In this document: in pieces, positions 5,567-8,168 of the stretch
How positions within the stretch are numbered: position 1 is the first letter of the stretch
Layout of the letters: each line of letters starts with the position of its first letter
Assembly (NCBI GenBank): GCA_937915065.1
Contig: CALDMR010000051.1
Span: 1 to 8,168, forward strand
From: an uncultured Clostridia bacterium
GTDB taxonomy: Bacteria; Bacillota; Clostridia; Oscillospirales; Oscillospiraceae
Direction of reading: 5' to 3'
Length of the DNA: 8,168 nucleotides
Notes under the pieces: model-generated
Seen by the model: only the letters and a program-made list of their open reading frames with translations
What the model was told of the DNA's origin: nothing
Databases searched by the model: none
Position numbers and translations under genes: made by a program

Positions 5567-6247
5567 TTACAGCTGCACCGGCACCGGCGCATCAATCATC
5601 AATGTGGCTTCTGTAACACGGCAGTCATAGGCAAACACACCCACGCCAGCCTCCGCCGCCCGGCGCAATGCCTGTCCGAAGGCTGGGTCTCGCTGATCGT
5701 TGGGCCGCAGGCACCGGGCGCCTTTCCGCTGAATCACAAATACCGCAACCGCTTCGTATCCTGCCTCCACCGCCCGAGCCAGGCCCAGCAAATGTTTCGC
5801 CCCCCGCTCTGTCGGCGCGTCCGGAAACCAGGCATCACCGTCCTGCAGCAGTGTAACGCCTTTAACTTCCACGAACTGCACGCATGCATCACACTCCAAC
5901 CGAAAGTCGAACCGGGAATCGCCGTAAGTGAACTCCGGCCGCACGGCGCGGACATCCCTGCGAAAACCGCCGCTTTCCACCCACTGGCCAAACACGCGGT
6001 TGGGCGCCTGGGAGTCGATATTGACGATCTGCCCCTGGTGCTCCACAGAAATCAGATCCCAACAGGTCTTGCGCTCCGGAGCATCACTGTATTTTAAGTA
6101 CACCACCGCACCAGGCAGCAACAATTCGCCCAGTCGCCCGGTGTTTTTTACATGGCACAACGCCTCTGCTCCCCGCACCTGCACCAGCGCGGAAAAACGG
6201 TTTAATCGCTTAATAAAGCTCCCCTGTTCCACGACGCCGTAGTCCAT
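5567..6247 (-). CDS. sfsA: DNA/RNA nuclease SfsA (sugar fermentation stimulation protein homologue)
   Basis: A 226-residue SfsA homologue, close to the 234 residues of the E. coli protein. The N-terminal OB-like part carries FIKRLNRFSALVQVRGAEAL (11-30) and HVKNTGRLGELLLPG (32-46). The C-terminal nuclease part shows a PD-(D/E)XK-like arrangement: E104, D113 in SRFDFRLE, and E126-V-K128 in VEVKGVTL, then the family signature FPDAPTERGAKHL (140-). SfsA was first described as a regulator of maltose genes in E. coli and has later been assigned a nuclease activity; its cellular role remains unclear. Start ATG 6247 is preceded by AGAGGGAG with 7-base spacing. The patatin gene lies 25 bases downstream in the same direction. 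Confidence 0.94.
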   Translation of the reverse strand: MDYGVVEQGSFIKRLNRFSALVQVRGAEALCHVKNTGRLGELLLPGAVVYLKYSDAPERKTCWDLISVEHQGQIVNIDSQAPNRVFGQWVESGGFRRDVRAVRPEFTYGDSRFDFRLECDACVQFVEVKGVTLLQDGDAWFPDAPTERGAKHLLGLARAVEAGYEAVAVFVIQRKGARCLRPNDQRDPAFGQALRRAAEAGVGVFAYDCRVTEATLMIDAPVPVQL

Positions 6248-6287
6248 ATCCACGCTCCCTCTACTATTATCATGCTCTAGATGCTTT

Positions 6288-6293
6288 ATTATA
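6288..6293 (-). promoter_or_regulatory. Likely -10 box of the sfsA-patatin operon
   Basis: A perfect TATAAT on the minus strand lies about 41 bases before the sfsA start codon. The base stretch at the expected -35 position (TGGCTT, 6316 to 6311, 17-base spacing) matches consensus poorly, so the promoter is either activator-dependent or not a standard one. I see no strong terminator between the phosphopantetheinyl transferase stop (6367) and this site, so readthrough from upstream is also possible. Confidence 0.45.
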
Positions 6294-6366
6294 ATCGCTC
6301 GGCAATAAAAAAGCCAGTCCCTATCCGCGAAAATCGTTTCCGTGCGATGATTTTTCACCCACCCCG

Positions 6367-6996
6367 CTATCTTTCTTTTCTCTCTTCAGCCCATGACGCC
6401 ATCCAAGGGGCCAGCACCGTCCCCAAATTCATCCGTTCCAGGCGCACCACCGGCGCCTCTACGGATGCGCACAAAGCCGCGGCGTACCCCGACGCCACCG
6501 CCAGGGGCCACACCCATTCGTCCGGTTCCGGTTCAACGGGACGCCGGCAGATGACCGCGCTGCCGCCGCGCCGTTTCACCCGGCTTTCCCGCGCCGTCCA
6601 TTCTTCAAAAAAGGCGGTGCTGTCTGCCTGCAGATTCAGCCGCTCCGCCCGAGCAGCCTCCACCGGACGCAGCCGCTCTCCGTCCACCCCCACAGGTTTT
6701 TCAGAAAAGGCACATAGCGCCATTCCCTCTGTATGGCTTAAACTGAAACAGGGGCTTCCCTCCGGAAAGGCAGGTTTTCCGCAAGGGCCATAACTCAAAG
6801 GCGGCAGCGTCCCCTGCCCGCACATTTTACGCATACCGCAGCGCAGCAAACCATAGGCCGCCAAGACCTGCACTTCTTTTTCACCGCGCCGGCCATGCAG
6901 CCGCGCCAAACGCTCCGGCGGCAGTATGGCAACAAAGGCCTTTTCCGGAACCCGGGGCGTTCTCTCCCACAGCGCTGCCAATACCAGGATCTCCAC
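6367..6996 (-). CDS. 4'-phosphopantetheinyl transferase, Sfp-type (GTG start)
   Basis: A 209-residue enzyme expected to move the phosphopantetheine arm of CoA onto a serine of carrier proteins. Recognisable motifs: CFSLSHTEGMALCAFS (83-98), the magnesium-binding core G103-V-D105-G-E107, and F129-F-E-E-W133-T-A-R136-E137-S-R-V-K141, equivalent to the FxxxWxxKEAxxK motif of Sfp, with Arg in place of the usual first Lys. GTG 6996 is chosen because AAGGGAGGGAG (7012-7002) lies directly upstream with 8-base spacing, the protein then begins VEILVLAAL like other Sfp-type enzymes, and the consensus promoter sits immediately before it. Upstream in-frame ATGs at 7026 and 7104 have no ribosome binding site, and 7104 is upstream of the promoter. 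No NRPS, PKS or acyl carrier protein gene is in the window, so the partner is unknown. Confidence 0.88.
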   Translation of the reverse strand: MEILVLAALWERTPRVPEKAFVAILPPERLARLHGRRGEKEVQVLAAYGLLRCGMRKMCGQGTLPPLSYGPCGKPAFPEGSPCFSLSHTEGMALCAFSEKPVGVDGERLRPVEAARAERLNLQADSTAFFEEWTARESRVKRRGGSAVICRRPVEPEPDEWVWPLAVASGYAAALCASVEAPVVRLERMNLGTVLAPWMASWAEERKER

Positions 6997-7051
6997 TGTC
7001 GCTCCCTCCCTTGGATTGCGTTTCATTGATTCAGCAAAATAGATAATTTCG

Positions 7052-7080
7052 ATTATAATCCCGCCACAGAAAGCTGTCAA
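7052..7080 (-). promoter_or_regulatory. Perfect-consensus promoter of the phosphopantetheinyl transferase gene
   Basis: On the minus strand, TTGACA (7080 to 7075) is separated by 17 bases from TATAAT (7057 to 7052), an exact consensus match. The expected start is near 7045, about 50 bases before the GTG start. The -10 lies in the palindrome GATTATAATC (7051-7060), which also puts a TATAAT on the plus strand (7054-7059), but I see no good plus-strand -35 for it. Confidence 0.85.
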
Positions 7081-7131
7081 ATTGCTTATTTTTTTGTTTT
7101 TCATGTTTTTTTCACGAAAAAAAGAGGAAAT

Positions 7132-7284
7132 ATGAAATCTTTTGCGTATAACTATTATATCAGCACTATAAAAGAGCCGGTAGATTCAGCCGCCGCCGAG
7201 CAGAATAGAACCGCTCTTTTTCGGCAATACTTTCGCAAGGAGGGGGAAAAATGTCATTTCCGGCCAGTTTTTTGGATGAACTGA
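7132..7284 (+). CDS. Possible 50-codon leader ORF overlapping the dnaG start
   Basis: An ATG at 7132 follows AGAGG (7123-7127) at short spacing and opens a 50-residue frame beginning MKSFAYNYYISTIKEP and ending after the first 34 bases of dnaG, in a different frame. It runs through the hairpin at 7170-7221. I recognise no family, domain, signal peptide or membrane segment. Its translation could melt the hairpin and couple translation to dnaG, or it could simply be a chance frame. It would only be expressed if the promoter lies upstream of 7132. Confidence 0.25.
   Translation: MKSFAYNYYISTIKEPVDSAAAEQNRTALFRQYFRKEGEKCHFRPVFWMN
7142..7172 (+). promoter_or_regulatory. Weak candidate promoter for dnaG
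   Basis: TTGCGT (7142-7147) and TATAAA (7167-7172) are the best plus-strand pair close to dnaG, but the 19-base spacing is long. The A/T-rich 7081-7131 stretch and the plus-strand TATAAT at 7054-7059 are alternatives. The true dnaG start site is unresolved. Confidence 0.25.
7170..7221 (+). terminator. Attenuator-like hairpin in the dnaG leader
   Basis: AAAAGAG-C-CGGT (7170-7181) pairs with ACCGCTCTTTT (7210-7220) over 11 bp with one bulged C, and an inner ATTC/GAAT helix (7184-7187 with 7203-7206) extends it. The 3' arm ends in five Ts (7217-7221). It lies 16 bases before the dnaG ribosome binding site, so it could act as a leaky terminator or attenuator. The loop is large and the Ts are partly in the stem, so it is not a textbook terminator. 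Confidence 0.4.
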
Positions 7285-8168
7285 TCGCCCGCAGCGACAT
7301 TGTCGATGTAGTGTCCGACTATGTGCATCTGACCAAAAAGGGCAGCAATCTCTTCGGCCTCTGCCCCTTTCACAGCGAAAAGACCGGCTCCTTTTCCGTG
7401 TCTCCCGATAAGCAGATCTACCATTGTTTCGGCTGCGGCAAGGGCGGCGGCGTGATCAACTTCGTCATGGAAGAAGAAAACCTCTCCTTTCCGGACGCCG
7501 TGCGTTTCCTGGCCAAACGGGCCAACATGGATGTGCCCGAGGACACGGGCAACCGCGAAGCAAACCATCTGCGCCAGCGGGTTCTCGCCCTGAATAAAGA
7601 CGCCGCCCGCTTTTACCACAAAACGCTGCAAAGCAGCGCCGGACAAGCCGTCCAGGCTTACTTGAACCGGCGGCAGATCACCCGCCGCACCGCCGTGCGG
7701 TTTGGCATGGGAGCATCGACGGAATCCTGGGACACCCTGATCAGCGCCATGCTTAAGTTGGGGTACACCAAGGCGGAACTACTGGCAGCAGGTCTGGCCG
7801 TGCAGAATAAAAACGGCGGACTGTACGACAAATTCCGCAATCGGCTGATGCTGCCGGTTATCGATGTGCGGGGCGATGTGATCGGCTTTGGCAGCCGTGT
7901 GCTGGATAAGTCCGAACCCAAATATATGAACACCTCCGAAACCATTACATACAGCAAACGCCGCGCCCTGTATGCCATCAATCTTGTCAAAAAAACAAAG
8001 CGGCCCAACATCATCCTGTGCGAGGGCAACCTCGATGTGGTCACCCTCCACCAAGCCGGCTTTGACAATGCGGTCGCCTCCATGGGAACGGCCCTCACAG
8101 TAGAACAGGTGCGGCTCCTGTCCCGGTATACCAAGGAGATCGTGATTTGCTACGACAATGACGGCGCA
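7251..8168 (+). CDS. dnaG: DNA primase DnaG, N-terminal part (partial)
   Basis: DnaG lays down RNA primers for replication and works with the DnaB-type helicase at the fork. The first 306 residues are present and the frame runs off the right edge; a full bacterial primase is about 600 residues. The CHC2 zinc-binding domain is intact: C38-P-F-H41, then C59-F-G-C62, preceded by IVDVVSDYVHLTKKGSNLFGL. The central RNA polymerase domain shows FRNRLMLPVIDVRGDVIGFGSR, PKYMNTSET and the TOPRIM fold with E258 (LCEGNLDVVTLHQAG) and D302-N-D304. Helicase-binding C-terminal residues are outside the window. ATG 7251 follows AAGGAGGGGG (7237-7246), an excellent ribosome binding site. In most Firmicutes dnaG is followed by rpoD (sigA) and this may hold beyond the edge. 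It is divergent from the phosphopantetheinyl transferase gene. Confidence 0.98.
   Translation, partial: MSFPASFLDELIARSDIVDVVSDYVHLTKKGSNLFGLCPFHSEKTGSFSVSPDKQIYHCFGCGKGGGVINFVMEEENLSFPDAVRFLAKRANMDVPEDTGNREANHLRQRVLALNKDAARFYHKTLQSSAGQAVQAYLNRRQITRRTAVRFGMGASTESWDTLISAMLKLGYTKAELLAAGLAVQNKNGGLYDKFRNRLMLPVIDVRGDVIGFGSRVLDKSEPKYMNTSETITYSKRRALYAINLVKKTKRPNIILCEGNLDVVTLHQAGFDNAVASMGTALTVEQVRLLSRYTKEIVICYDNDGA

Noticed and set aside
4253..6247. Possible defence or toxin island formed by SdpRI, patatin and SfsA
   Set aside because: A patatin plus a nuclease can recall CBASS-like or effector systems, but there is no cyclase, sensor or ubiquitin-like gene, sfsA and the patatin are in a separate transcript from sdpRI, and all have ordinary chromosomal relatives.

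Overview
The window looks like chromosomal DNA of a high-GC anaerobic Firmicute, most likely a Clostridia/Oscillospirales-type gut bacterium. This is inferred from strong AGGAGG-type ribosome binding sites, GC-rich third codon positions, intrinsic terminators, and a gene set typical of that group (DIP1984 family, SdpR/SdpI pair, clostridial-type GNAT, Sfp-type transferase, Gram-positive-like DnaG). No 16S rRNA or other firm taxonomic marker is present, so the assignment is approximate. I see no mobile element, CRISPR array, rRNA or convincing tRNA.

Layout. (1) Positions 1-826, minus: the first 275 residues of a malic enzyme, running off the left edge, with a clear promoter and a 9-bp inverted repeat in its leader. 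(2) 1017-1478, plus: a DIP1984-family protein of unknown function. (3) 1479-1780: a 302-nt gene-free stretch rich in hairpins, possibly a structured RNA or leader, plus a 13-bp hairpin oriented as a minus-strand terminator. (4) 1781-3525, plus: a two-gene operon of a Nudix hydrolase fused to a family-6 hypoxanthine(deoxyinosine)-DNA glycosylase, followed by a phosphinothricin-acetyltransferase-like GNAT. (5) 3524-3571: a bidirectional terminator between convergent operons. (6) 3570-4525, minus: an sdpRI-like operon (ArsR-type repressor and six-helix SdpI membrane protein) with overlapping stop and start codons. (7) 4586-4636: another bidirectional terminator whose stem overlaps the sdpR -35 box. 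(8) 4666-6247, minus: sfsA followed by a patatin-like phospholipase. (9) 6367-6996, minus: a GTG-started Sfp-type phosphopantetheinyl transferase driven by a perfect-consensus promoter. (10) 7251-8168, plus: the first 306 residues of DNA primase DnaG, running off the right edge, preceded by a short possible leader ORF and an attenuator-like hairpin.

Most genes are ordinary chromosomal functions: central carbon metabolism, nucleotide-pool and DNA repair, envelope or immunity, carrier-protein activation and replication priming. The items most worth a second look are the Nudix-glycosylase fusion, the structured 1500-1693 region, the paired repeats flanking the sdpR promoter, and the dnaG leader. 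I did not find a convincing complete new defence or mobile system in this window.
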